64,000 bases of DNA from an uncultured Sutterella sp. (GTDB taxonomy: Bacteria > Pseudomonadota > Gammaproteobacteria > Burkholderiales > Burkholderiaceae_F): positions 18,030-82,029 of the forward strand of contig CASEFX010000014.1 of NCBI GenBank assembly GCA_949287305.1, read 5' to 3'. Made by a program: the position numbers and the translations under genes. The notes beneath the pieces were generated by a model that was not told where the DNA came from, made no database searches, and saw nothing but the letters and a program-made list of their open reading frames with translations. Positions 9,723 to 17,870 of the stretch are shown here, in pieces. Each line of letters begins with the position of its first letter. Positions within the stretch are counted from its first letter, which is position 1.

Positions 9723-9749
9723 CTTTAATAACAAACTCCGTTATTAAAG
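9723..9749. promoter_or_regulatory. Perfect 10-7-10 inverted repeat upstream of the membrane protein
   Basis: CTTTAATAAC is repeated as its complement after a 7-nt spacer. A third half-site-like CTTTAATA occurs at 9764-9771. The AT-rich palindrome just ahead of the 9702 start could be an operator or a leader hairpin. The regulator is unknown. The rest of 9772-10008 shows no gene. Confidence 0.45.
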
Positions 9750-10011
9750 ATTTTGCGCTTTTTCTTTAATAGCGACCGTCGGACTTTCCCCGACCAGGGT
9801 CTTCCATCCGCTCGCAAGACCGCCCTCTTCCGTGACGAATCCGTGACGTCGATGTCACCGATGCGTGACGGAGAATCTCGTTCATCAAAACTTATCGCCC
9901 TTGCGGCAGTTGGGTTGCAACTCGTTTTTACGATGTCACGCTTTCTTCACGATCAGCTTTCTAGACTCGCTTCGAATGAACTGAAAGAACCCGTCTTCGG
10001 AGTCGATCGTG

Positions 10012-11169
10012 ATGTTTACGCTGACGCCTGCCGTCTTCTCCGGCCTTCCCGCACACAAACCGCGAATCCTGATCGTCACGCTCCGCGACCTTGGCGACGC
10101 GCTTCTGGCCGCTTCACTCGGGCCGGCCCTTCGCTTCCTGCGCCCCGACGCCGAAACGTGGTTGCTGACCTTCCGACGCAACGCCTCCATCATCGAAGGC
10201 GTCCCGGGAATCGACGGCGTCATCACGGTCGAAGACAAGCCGAATCTCCCCGATCTTCTCTCCGATCTGCGACACCTTTGGAATCGTTTCGAGTGGTCCG
10301 TCTGCACGCTTACGAGCGACCGCGCCCTCTATTACGGCTACGCCGCCGGACGCAAGCAGGTCATGCACGAGACGTCGGATCGTTTGCGCCGGAAGCTCAT
10401 CTCCGACCGCGTCCCCCTCGACGATTCCGCACACCAACTCGACCGCATCGCCGCCCTGCTCGCTCCGATCGCCCGGGAAGCGGGGAAAACGTGCGTTCCG
10501 GAAGTGCATCCTTACGCGCCTTACAGCGCGTTGTCGGCTGAGGACTCGCAATGGTGCCGTGAAAGTCCCTTCGTCGTCCTGCACATGTCAGGCAAGTACT
10601 CAGACAAGGACGTCGCCCGGGAAGTTTGGCGTGCGGTCGCCAAGAGCGTCGTGGAAGACGGTTTTCGCATTGCCTTTACGGGCGGCGGTTCCGAAAAAGA
10701 AGAGGTGCAGATTAAGGACGCGACCTCGGAACTGCCGCCCGAATCCTGGAGGAACTTCTCCGGAAAACTCACGTTCGGCCGCACGGGCACCCTGCTTCGC
10801 CGAGCTTCTCTCTACATCGGCGTCGACACGTCGGCGACCCACGTCGCGGCCGCGGTCGGCATCAAGACGATTGCGCTCTTTGGCCCGGGGGCGATTTCCC
10901 GCTGGGGTCCGGCGCCGATCTGGGGACATCGTCACTACAGCGACATCGCGGTACTGCAGCGCTCGAACTGCGTGACGATCCTGAAGAATCCCGACTTGGC
11001 CGACTGTCGTCAATGCCGGCGGGGACATCTCACGCGCTGCCCCCGATCGGCCGACGCTTCGCTTGCCTTTTGTCTTCAAACTTTCCCGACGGACGTTGTC
11101 GTGAGCGAAGTGCGTCGGCAACTCGCCTCCGCGACGACAACCCGAACGAGGGAATCCATCGCGGCGTGA
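10012..11169 (+). CDS. Glycosyltransferase family 9 (heptosyltransferase-like)
   Basis: 385 residues from the ATG at 10012; a GTG three bases earlier is equally possible, and GGAG lies 6-9 nt upstream. Two Rossmann-like halves are visible: an N-terminal PRILIVTLRDLGDALLA segment, and a C-terminal half with VVLHMSGKYSDK and the family-typical LYIGVDTSATHVAAAVGIKTIALFGP. GT9 enzymes usually transfer heptose from an ADP-sugar to the lipopolysaccharide inner core at the cytoplasmic membrane face. A Cys-rich tail (CRQCRRGHLTRCP) matches the four-cysteine tail seen in some family members. No other LPS gene is adjacent, so the acceptor is unknown. Confidence 0.88.
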   Translation: MFTLTPAVFSGLPAHKPRILIVTLRDLGDALLAASLGPALRFLRPDAETWLLTFRRNASIIEGVPGIDGVITVEDKPNLPDLLSDLRHLWNRFEWSVCTLTSDRALYYGYAAGRKQVMHETSDRLRRKLISDRVPLDDSAHQLDRIAALLAPIAREAGKTCVPEVHPYAPYSALSAEDSQWCRESPFVVLHMSGKYSDKDVAREVWRAVAKSVVEDGFRIAFTGGGSEKEEVQIKDATSELPPESWRNFSGKLTFGRTGTLLRRASLYIGVDTSATHVAAAVGIKTIALFGPGAISRWGPAPIWGHRHYSDIAVLQRSNCVTILKNPDLADCRQCRRGHLTRCPRSADASLAFCLQTFPTDVVVSEVRRQLASATTTRTRESIAA

Positions 11170-11266
11170 GTGCGCAATCTCGGGGTTCTTCTGTTACATG
11201 AAGACCCCGAACGGGAACTTTGAACAGTCAGAAACCGCGCCGTTCCTTCCATTCCTGACGGACGCG

Positions 11267-11360
11267 GAAAGAAGAAGGCGTTCGCTCTCCTTGGCCGAAA
11301 CCTCCGAGAACGAACGCCTCCGGTGTCTCGGATGCAAAGCATTCCGAGGACCTCACCGCC
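11267..11360 (-). repeat. Structured direct repeat, copy 1
   Basis: Bases 11311-11360 match 12121-12170 at 46 of 50 positions, and a GAAAGAAGA motif recurs at nearly the same distance (11267, 12079). A hairpin with an ATGC/GCAT top and CTCGG/CCGAG lower stem around an AAA loop (TTT on minus) sits inside an outer CGGTG/CACCG stem. A second stem pairs 11277-11284 with 11311-11318 and is followed on minus by a T-rich run. This copy lies just past the isochorismatase stop. Confidence 0.6.
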
Positions 11361-11416
11361 TTCCATTTTCCCGCGTTTGCAAACCGGATGCAAAGGACGG
11401 GAGAGAGACGTTTCCC

Positions 11417-11999
11417 TTACGACTCGATGTCGGCGGTCGTGACGAGCGCGTCGCGTTGCAGATAGTGAATCGCCTTCAGGGCGTAACGGTGCGCTTCCAC
11501 GCTCGAACCCGCCACGGCGTCGGTCACGACGCGGATACGGTAGTCGTGCTGGTGGGCGTCGACGGCCGTGTAATGAATGCAGACTTCCGTGAGGCCGCCG
11601 ATCATGTAGAGCGTGTCGACCTTGAGGCCCTTCAGAAGAATTTCGAGGTCCGTCGCAAAGAAGGCGCTGTAGCGGCGCTTGCCGATGAGGTACTGGCCCT
11701 TGATCGGGTACGTGAGCTTGGCGTAGTCCGAATACGGCGACGTTTCGATGCAGTGCACGCCTTCGGAACCGTCAAGTTCGCGCCCGAAGTCGACCATGTC
11801 CTCGCGATGGACTTCCTTCACCTGGATGACGGGCAGCCCCTTCTTGCGAAAGACGTCGAGGACGCGCTTTCCCTTCAGGATCGTGTCCCATCGGGGGGGG
11901 GGGGGGCCTTCGCCGGTTCTTACATATCTTCAGCATGTCGAGGAAGTCTTCCTGCTGAATGTCGATCACCAGGAGGGCGCTCGTTTTTTCGATTTCCAT
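11417..11999 (-). pseudogene. Isochorismatase-family cysteine hydrolase, frame broken at a G14 tract
   Basis: The N-terminal part starts at the ATG at 11999 with MEIEKTSALLVIDIQQEDF, holding the catalytic Asp of the family. The C-terminal part contains the GGLTEVCIHYTAVDAHQHDY block with the nucleophile Cys. The two parts are in different frames and meet at a run of 14 C on the coding strand (11893-11906). With 13 C (or 10, or 16) the frame would run through PPPPRWDTILKGKRVLDVF to the stop, about 193 residues, normal for the family. As read, the product ends in unrelated sequence. Either a true OFF phase, a decayed gene, or an assembly error. Family members hydrolyse isochorismate, nicotinamide or N-carbamoyl compounds; the substrate here is unknown. 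Confidence 0.75.
11893..11906. repeat. Homopolymeric G tract (14 G) inside the isochorismatase gene
   Basis: Fourteen consecutive G on the plus strand. Tracts of this length in coding sequence are prone to slipped-strand length change and also to sequencing error. This is the exact point where the reading frame breaks. Confidence 0.9.
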
Positions 12000-12078
12000 G
12001 CTTCCACTCTCGTTGGGTTGTTGCTTTGCGTCCCGTTCAAATCCCAGGGACGCAAGCTCCACGTGGGGAGATTGCACA

Positions 12079-12170
12079 GAAAGAAGACGCCCGCGTTTCT
12101 CGGGCGCAACCCGGGAAATGCAAACGTCTCCGGTGTCTCGGATGCAAAGCATACCGAGGACCTCACCGTC
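12079..12170 (-). repeat. Structured direct repeat, copy 2, in the isochorismatase leader
   Basis: This copy lies 80-170 bp upstream of the isochorismatase ATG. The inner hairpin and outer CGGTG/CACCG stem are kept. The second stem (12086-12094 with 12120-12128) pairs fully only on the minus strand, where three G-T pairs replace the Watson-Crick pairs of copy 1, and it is followed by TTCTTTC. This suggests an RNA element with a terminator-like stem ahead of the gene. Bases 12171-12309 hold no other feature except the start region of the AAA gene. Confidence 0.55.
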
Positions 12171-12309
12171 AAGCATTTTCACTTGAAATTCAACTTAAAT
12201 GCAAACGATTTTCACTCCTTTGACGGGCAAGTTCTTGCTTTGAATGCGTCAGGTTTTGACGCATTACCCTCCTATCATCTCCTTACAGACAAACAAGGAG
12301 ATCAGAAAA

Positions 12310-14727
12310 ATGACTGCGTCCCGCAAGAACACCCGTCGAAACGACCTGTTGGAACCGCTCGTGGAAACGTGGATTGCCCGGTTGCTTCTTCGCGACAATT
12401 TGTGGCGCAAGATCCGCATGTGCGACTGCACGCCATCCGACGCCATCATGGGCTCCACCGTCGCTCATTCGGTCGCCATGGACGTCACGGATCTGTACGT
12501 GAAAAACCGGGCGAAGGCCTTCCTCACGGACGGCACTTATGCGTCCTTTGCGAAGTTCGCCAAGAAGGTGATGGACCTCGACGATACGGAAATCAAGGAC
12601 TGCCTCACGGACCTCGACGGCGTCGAAGAATGGCTCCAAGACATCGACAATCTGAAGGAAGAAGAAATTCCACCGCTCCCGAAAGAGAAGCGCCGGAGCT
12701 TTCTGAGTGCGTTTCTCAACGACCAGAAGGACTTCTTCGAAGGCGGTCAGGCGCTCCTCAACGCGAGCCGCCGTGGAGATCTCGGCGCCTTTTGGGTTCA
12801 GCAGCGCGGACGCGGTATCCCCAAGGCGTTGACCGAAGGACTCGAGCGCGCTGAAAAGCGTTTCGGGAAAACTTCGGAAACGCGCGTTAAGAAAGCCTGT
12901 CCGGCCTTTCTGCGCAAGAATTTCTCCGTCCTCTCCGACGCATTCCACTTTACTCCTCTGATGGAGGAGGCGATGCTCTTCCTCCTCCTTACCGATCGCT
13001 CGGATGCGCTCATGGCCGTTCTCGAACTCGACAACTCAAGCTACAAGAGCTATTCCGCCGGCGTGGAAACGATCGCCTGCGCGCTCAACGTCAAGACTTC
13101 CGAAGTCGAAGCGATTCTCGCGGACGACGGACCGCTCGTGTCGTCGGGTCTGATCCGCTACCCGGAGGAGAGTCATCGCCACACCTTCTATTTTCTCGAC
13201 TTCAGCGACGCCCTCCCCTGGAACCGCATCCTGGAGCGCGAGCTTCCGGAAGACGTGATCTTTCACGATCTTGTCCGCCAGGCCCCGATCAGCGATCTTA
13301 CGCTCGAGGACTACCGTCATCACCCGCTCGTCGAAAGCACGCTCCTTCCTTACCTGCGCAAAGCGCTCGACGAAAAGAACCGCGGCGTCAACATCCTTCT
13401 CTACGGCCCGCCGGGGACAGGCAAAACCGAACTCTCGCGCCTCGTTGCGGAAGAACTCGACGCCCGTCTCTATGAGATCGACACCGATTCGGACCGTGCG
13501 CGTCTCGAGTGTTGGCGCGCAGCCTCCGTCTATTTGCAGCGCGCCGGGCGCACGTTCTTGGCGCTCGACGAAGCGGAAGACGCCTTTTCGGAGCGCGTGG
13601 CGACGCGCCAGGAAAAATCGAGCTGTGACGTTTCGGTTACCCACGGCAGCCGCAAGGGGCGTCTCCACCATTGGCTCGAAACCTGTCCGGTGCCGACCTT
13701 CTGGATCACGAATTCCATCCAGGACATCGACCCCGCCACCGTCCGCCGTTTCGACATCGTGCTCGAAATGACCGGTCCCGACATCGAAGGGCGTCGCCGC
13801 TTCATTCAGGAGATGACGGCGATGCGTCTGACGGACGAAGCGGAAGAACGCCTCGTGCAGACGAAGGCGCTTTCTCCAGGCGTTATGGCGCGCGTCACCC
13901 GCGTTGTGGACGCGGTGGGGCCGATGGGCGGGAAAGCCTCCGACGAAATGGTGCTCTCTCTCGTTTCGGAGACGCTACGCGCCCAGCGCTACGGCGACGT
14001 CGCATCGGGAATCGGGATCCTGCCGGAAGTCTACGATCCGAACCTCATCACGTCCGAAATTCATCCCGACGAACTCGTAGCGGGCATCCAACGTTCGGGG
14101 TCCGCTCGCCTTTGCCTCTACGGTCCTCCGGGGACCGGGAAGACCGCCTTTGCGCTCTGGGTTGCCCGTGAACTCAGTCGCCCGCTCCTTCGCCGCACCT
14201 ACGCGGAGCTTGCGAGCTGCTGGGTGGGCGAAACGGAACAGAACATCGCGAAAGCCTTCCGTCAGGCGGAACGCGACAAAGCCGTCTTGCTCATCGACGA
14301 AGCGGACTCCTTCTTCCGTTCGCGTGAAATGAGCGTCCGTTCGTGGGAGACGACACAGGTGAACGAAATGCTCGCTCGCCTTGAGAACTTCAACGGCGTC
14401 TTCTTCGCGACGACGAACCTCATGCGCGACTTCGATGAGGCGGCCATGCGCCGCTTCGACTGGAAGGTTCCCTTCGGATTCCTTCGTCCCGAGGCGCGTC
14501 TCGCGCTTGCGAAGCGCTATGTAGAAAGCTACAAGCTTCCGTGGACGGAGAGTGCCGAGGCGCTTCTGGCGAAGCTCGACAAATTGACGCCGGGCGACTA
14601 CTCGGCCGTCGCGCGCCAGGTGCGTTTCCGTCCGCTTCGCGACGCCGACGACTGGGTTGCCCGCCTCAAGGCAGAGGAAGACGCGAAGACGGTGAACGGT
14701 CCCAAGAACACGATCGGATTTGCGTGA
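12310..14727 (+). CDS. Tandem AAA+ ATPase of unknown function
   Basis: 805 residues from the ATG at 12310, which follows AAGGAG at the right spacing. The first ~350 residues are a helical region without a recognised domain. Two AAA+ modules follow: Walker A GPPGTGKT at about residue 366 and again at about 605, Walker B FLALDEAED and LLIDEADSFF, and an RRFD arginine-finger region in each. The architecture resembles AAA proteins that remodel other proteins, but there is no protease, FtsH-like membrane or zinc-site sequence. It is transcribed alone and away from the isochorismatase. A long imperfect hairpin follows the stop (about 14735-14810) and probably ends this gene. Partner and substrate are not inferable. 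Confidence 0.85.
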   Translation: MTASRKNTRRNDLLEPLVETWIARLLLRDNLWRKIRMCDCTPSDAIMGSTVAHSVAMDVTDLYVKNRAKAFLTDGTYASFAKFAKKVMDLDDTEIKDCLTDLDGVEEWLQDIDNLKEEEIPPLPKEKRRSFLSAFLNDQKDFFEGGQALLNASRRGDLGAFWVQQRGRGIPKALTEGLERAEKRFGKTSETRVKKACPAFLRKNFSVLSDAFHFTPLMEEAMLFLLLTDRSDALMAVLELDNSSYKSYSAGVETIACALNVKTSEVEAILADDGPLVSSGLIRYPEESHRHTFYFLDFSDALPWNRILERELPEDVIFHDLVRQAPISDLTLEDYRHHPLVESTLLPYLRKALDEKNRGVNILLYGPPGTGKTELSRLVAEELDARLYEIDTDSDRARLECWRAASVYLQRAGRTFLALDEAEDAFSERVATRQEKSSCDVSVTHGSRKGRLHHWLETCPVPTFWITNSIQDIDPATVRRFDIVLEMTGPDIEGRRRFIQEMTAMRLTDEAEERLVQTKALSPGVMARVTRVVDAVGPMGGKASDEMVLSLVSETLRAQRYGDVASGIGILPEVYDPNLITSEIHPDELVAGIQRSGSARLCLYGPPGTGKTAFALWVARELSRPLLRRTYAELASCWVGETEQNIAKAFRQAERDKAVLLIDEADSFFRSREMSVRSWETTQVNEMLARLENFNGVFFATTNLMRDFDEAAMRRFDWKVPFGFLRPEARLALAKRYVESYKLPWTESAEALLAKLDKLTPGDYSAVARQVRFRPLRDADDWVARLKAEEDAKTVNGPKNTIGFA

Positions 14728-14783
14728 TCCCGTCGGTCTCGCTGCAAGCCCTCGGCATCCCCTTCGGCGGAATGGGAAGGGGA

Positions 14784-15870
14784 TCAACCACGGGCAGCGG
14801 GCGAGACCGCTTGGGTTTCCCGAACCTCCTTCTCGAATTCCAAGTCGGGGAGAACGGGTTCGATCAGCCTTCTCGACACGCGGAGCAGCGGCCGTTTTGC
14901 TTTTCCCAAGATCGGTACCGTTTCTTCGGGAAGCGTGAAAAGCGTCCCCTGCTCCGCCGCTTTCTCGGAAGGTTCGACGCGAGGTTCGGCCAGGGCGGCG
15001 CCCACCGCCGGCGCCGAATGCTCGGGCGCCGCCACGGTTTTCTTCTCCTCCGTCGGACGTTCCGGCAAAACGAAGGGAAAGTCTTTGAGGGGCGAAAGGT
15101 CGTACCAGGCAGAACGAAGCCGGTAGTACTGACCGGACACCTCGTACAGATCGGAATTTCGCCCGAAGAATTGCGTGTACCTTTTCACGCCGATCCATTT
15201 GTTCTCAAAGGAGCCGATGCGCCGAGTGACGTAGAGTCCCACCGCCCGAATGGGCGTCCAGCCCCGGATCCGCCAGTGGGCCCACAACTCGCCCAGAACC
15301 TCGTGATACGCAAGTTTTCGAATGCTTGCGGAACCCGTTGAGAGGGCTCGAAAGTCAATGGATCCCTTGGCATTCAGGCGCCGGACGATTTCATCCGTGT
15401 GTTCCCGGCACCAGGCAACGGAAGGCTCGTCAGTCGGCGGGACCGGCGTGAAGGTCGATCGGTCCTCAATGACCATCCGGACGTACCGCACCGGTTCGGC
15501 GCACGCGATCTTGGGCTGATTCTCTTCTAGCCGGTGGTATTGCGTGCAGGCGGCCGCAAGCGACGCCGCAGCAGCACGACCCGCACCGATCACGACGAAA
15601 CCCAGCTCTCGAAGCCTCACGGCAAGCGGCGTGAAGTCGCTGTCGGCCGTGATCAGAACGAATCCCTCCACGTTGCGGGCGAAGGCGAGTTCCATCGCGT
15701 CGATCACGAGCGCGATGTCGGTGGCGTTCTTGCCCTTGACGTAGTCGTGCTGTTGTCGGGCGCTGAAACCCGTTCTACGGCAAAAATCCGACCAAGCTTC
15801 GAAAGCGGGCTTCGACCAGTTGCCGAAAACCCGTCCCATCGTCACGTTGCCGTAGGCGGGAAGTTTCTTG
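14784..15870 (-). pseudogene. NYN/LOTUS-domain gene, C-terminal fragment
   Basis: Carries the rest of a NYN (LabA-like, PIN-related) nuclease domain, including the acidic TADSDF motif, then a LOTUS/OST-HTH-like winged-helix region (about EIVRRLNAKGSIDFRAL to YYRLRSAWYDL) and a Pro/Glu-rich tail. The N-terminal part, with the first catalytic Asp in VLIDGDN, lies at 17488-17740, beyond the inserted iscB element. Joining 17740-17488 to 15862-14784, which removes one copy of the 8-bp duplication, gives 1,332 bases: an uninterrupted 443-codon frame reading FLKKLPAYGNVTMGRVFGNW across the junction. Alone, this fragment could start at GTG 15845 but would lack a catalytic residue. NYN-LOTUS proteins are thought to act on RNA; target unknown. 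Confidence 0.85.
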
Positions 15871-15893
15871 GGCTATTTCCCAAAACTGGTAGG
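15871..15893. repeat. Terminal inverted repeat, left on plus strand
   Basis: 23 bp, matches the complement of 17465-17487 with one difference. The iscB stop codon TAG (complement of 15873-15875) and the last six IscB codons lie within it. Confidence 0.92.
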
Positions 15894-17192
15894 TTTTGCA
15901 GTTTCGCTATCAATCAAACGGTATCCATAGCCATCGCTTAGGGATAGGATTGAGCAATTCCTTGCTCGTCCCTTGATACGGAATTCCGGAAGGATCAGTA
16001 CGACACTTCCATCGTTGGACGGAAAAGCTCTGCCCGTCCAAATGCCGGGATGCTTCCCATTTTGAACAGTCATACGCACCAAGTCTCCCAATCCGACGCC
16101 GTGAGGACGTTTCGTCCGCATGAAGTGGCAGATCGGGAAACCGAACTTGTCGGTTCTCGTCCCGCGCCCGGTGCAGGACACGTTCAGCACCTTCATGCAC
16201 GAATCGTACGACACGCCGTTGATCCGACCTACGCAGAGCGCGTCGAACCAGTGTTCCTTCGGCACGCCGAAGCAGTGCCGGTTGAACTTGGTCAGAGCGC
16301 CGGAACCGGTCCGAACCGGCAAGCCCGTTGCACTCAGGGCGTTAAAAAGCGCCCACCGGGTGGCGTTGACCGACGCGGCGTCGTGGAGCGGCGTCTTCAG
16401 TTGCTTTCGAACACATGCCAGAAGCTCGGGCCTGCCCTTGAGAAACTCCTCTATCGGCTTTGCTCCCTTCTTTTGGTTGCATTCGACGCAGGCGATCGCC
16501 AGATTGGAAAGACGGTTGGAACCGCCTCTTGCCTTCGGAACGATGTGCTCCACGTTGAGCGGCACGCCGCTCTTTGCACAGTAGACGCACCTGCGTCCGA
16601 ACTTCTCCAGGAGGTACTCCTTGAGTTCGTAGCCGGCAAGTTCGCCCTGTTGATATTCGACGCCGGAGATCTCCGGGTTCTGCATCCTCTGCGTGTCGAA
16701 CTTCACGAGTTCCTGAGCAATCCCGCTCACGGGCGCGAGCCTGCGAAGACGGTTGACCCAGGAGAGCGTGGTGTCGACGCGGTGTTGAAGAGAAGGCGGC
16801 AGCCATCCCTTCGGTTTGCTTCGGTTCAGGAACCGGGGAGCGCGATAGCGGAGATTGCGCCTCCTGCGGCCGCGCCGCAACTGACGCCGAGACGTCAGGG
16901 CGTCGCGGATCGCGGCTCCGCGGTGCTTGAGGTTGATGAAATAGAGCGCATGATGCGTTTCTTCCTCATCCTCCCGAACGACCGCGATGCCGGTCTCCTT
17001 CGAGCCCGGATCGACCTTCACGACGACCGTCTGCACGACCGAATCGGCAAGCGACCGGTCGACGATGCGGATCGTGAAGGGTTGCAGTTTGTGTACGCGG
17101 GCCCTGCCGGCCTTCAGGAGTTTTCTCGCTCTTGCAGGCCCGCAGGGCATCAGCGGTTTGTGGTCCTTGTCCAGGACAAAGACATTCATCAT
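15873..17192 (-). CDS. iscB: IscB, RNA-guided HNH/RuvC endonuclease (OMEGA family)
   Basis: 439 residues, complete. The domains are in canonical order: PLMP motif at 13-16 in an N-terminal PLMP domain, RuvC-I Asp61 (VDPGSKETGIAV), an Arg-rich bridge helix (102-118), RuvC-II Glu161 (QELVKFDTQRM), an HNH domain (Cys202, Cys205, EH at 215-216, Asn near 230, Cys235, Cys238), RuvC-III with His314 and Asp317 (HWFDALCVG), and a C-terminal target-interaction region (KRPHGVGLGDLV). All catalytic residues are present, so activity is plausible. IscB proteins are ancestors of Cas9 and cut DNA guided by an omegaRNA encoded just 5' of the gene. The 5' region here is 17193-17464. Two ATGs (17192, 17189) are adjacent. 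The element lacks TnpA. Confidence 0.95.
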   Translation of the reverse strand: MMNVFVLDKDHKPLMPCGPARARKLLKAGRARVHKLQPFTIRIVDRSLADSVVQTVVVKVDPGSKETGIAVVREDEEETHHALYFINLKHRGAAIRDALTSRRQLRRGRRRRNLRYRAPRFLNRSKPKGWLPPSLQHRVDTTLSWVNRLRRLAPVSGIAQELVKFDTQRMQNPEISGVEYQQGELAGYELKEYLLEKFGRRCVYCAKSGVPLNVEHIVPKARGGSNRLSNLAIACVECNQKKGAKPIEEFLKGRPELLACVRKQLKTPLHDAASVNATRWALFNALSATGLPVRTGSGALTKFNRHCFGVPKEHWFDALCVGRINGVSYDSCMKVLNVSCTGRGTRTDKFGFPICHFMRTKRPHGVGLGDLVRMTVQNGKHPGIWTGRAFPSNDGSVVLILPEFRIKGRARNCSILSLSDGYGYRLIDSETAKPTSFGK

Positions 17193-17464
17193 GTTGTTTA
17201 CCTTACGGTTGCGGGCGAACTCCTTGCGGAGCGCGCCGTTTCAAATCGAAATGTTCCCCTCGCCAATGTCAACGACCAGCGTTTCCAGCGGCAGACCGTT
17301 TCGTGCTTTCCCACAAGCTTGTCTGCGTCTGCGCTTTCAGGGTCCGGAGCTGAGGAAGCACCCCGGAGTGAGTCTTGTTGCATGTCGTCAACGTAGCAGT
17401 GAGAGGAATGAGCAAGCTCAGACCGCCCACTGCTGAGGCTGGGCTATCGAACTGGCGGGCTGTG
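17193..17464 (-). ncRNA. Probable omegaRNA region of iscB
   Basis: The ~270 bases between the inverted repeat and the iscB start have no gene and include short complementary GC-rich segments (for example around 17330-17350 and 17405-17460). In characterised IscB loci the omegaRNA scaffold lies here, with the guide at its 5' end. The position and length fit; the exact ends and fold were not computed. A transcript from the broken NYN promoter would enter it and could give a guide from the flanking NYN sequence. Confidence 0.45.
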
Positions 17465-17487
17465 CCTACCAGTTATGGGAAATAGCC
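17465..17487. repeat. Terminal inverted repeat, right on plus strand
   Basis: 23-bp partner of 15871-15893, 22 of 23 identical. It borders the 8-bp target repeat at 17488-17495. Confidence 0.92.
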
Positions 17488-17740
17488 GCTTCTTGAGGAA
17501 ATTCTCGACGGCCGCGGGCGGTTGGTTGTCGCCGTCGATCAGAACCGCGAGGCGAAGACGCTGAAAGGGCGCCCCGCGAAGTCCGAAGGCCGAAAAGGCA
17601 TTCTCTTTGGGAAAGCGCACCGAAGGCGGCAATCCTTCGACCTTGGGGGATGAGATCGGTATGACCGGCTTCTCATTGCCCGACGCCGACTCTTCCCGTA
17701 CCTCCCGGGCTTTCGTCTCTTCCTTATCATTCTGGTCCAT
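17488..17740 (-). pseudogene. NYN/LOTUS-domain gene, N-terminal fragment
   Basis: Starts at the ATG at 17740 behind a strong GGAGGA ribosome site. About 60 charged, probably disordered residues precede LRLAVLIDGDN, the first strand and first catalytic Asp of a NYN domain. After FLKK the frame enters the iscB element and stops within it. The remaining domain is at 14784-15870. Because promoter and ribosome site are intact, a short truncated product of about 100 residues is probably still made. Confidence 0.83.
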
Positions 17741-17870
17741 ACGTTCCTCCGATCTTCCGCGGACACAACGACAACGAACCACCCTAGCACGACAATGCGA
17801 CAGGAGCGGTCGCACGGAAACACGGTGTCGTTCGTCCCTGAGGACGCACATCAAACCTCCCGCCTTCGCC

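Larger units (their letters stand above)
15871..17487. mobile_element. TIR-bounded element carrying only iscB (1,617 bp)
   Basis: Ends are 23-bp inverted repeats (15871-15893 and 17465-17487) identical at 22 of 23 positions, starting GGCTATTTCCCA. They are flanked by 8-bp direct repeats GTTTCTTG (15863-15870) and GCTTCTTG (17488-17495), one mismatch. Removing the element and one duplication restores the NYN reading frame exactly. The only gene is iscB; no transposase or fragment of one is present, so movement would need a transposase in trans. Inverted ends and an 8-bp duplication are unlike IS200/IS605 elements, the classical iscB carriers, and are seen in families such as ISL3 or IS1595 (family assignment is inference). 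Confidence 0.88.

Noticed and set aside
11311..11360. Resemblance of the structured repeat to a glycine riboswitch (ACACCGGAGG)
   Set aside because: The conserved P1 and second-half motifs of that class are absent; only a short string is shared.
15873..17192. Reading the iscB locus as part of an IS200/IS605 element
   Set aside because: No TnpA gene and no palindromic sub-terminal ends; instead long inverted repeats and a target duplication are present.
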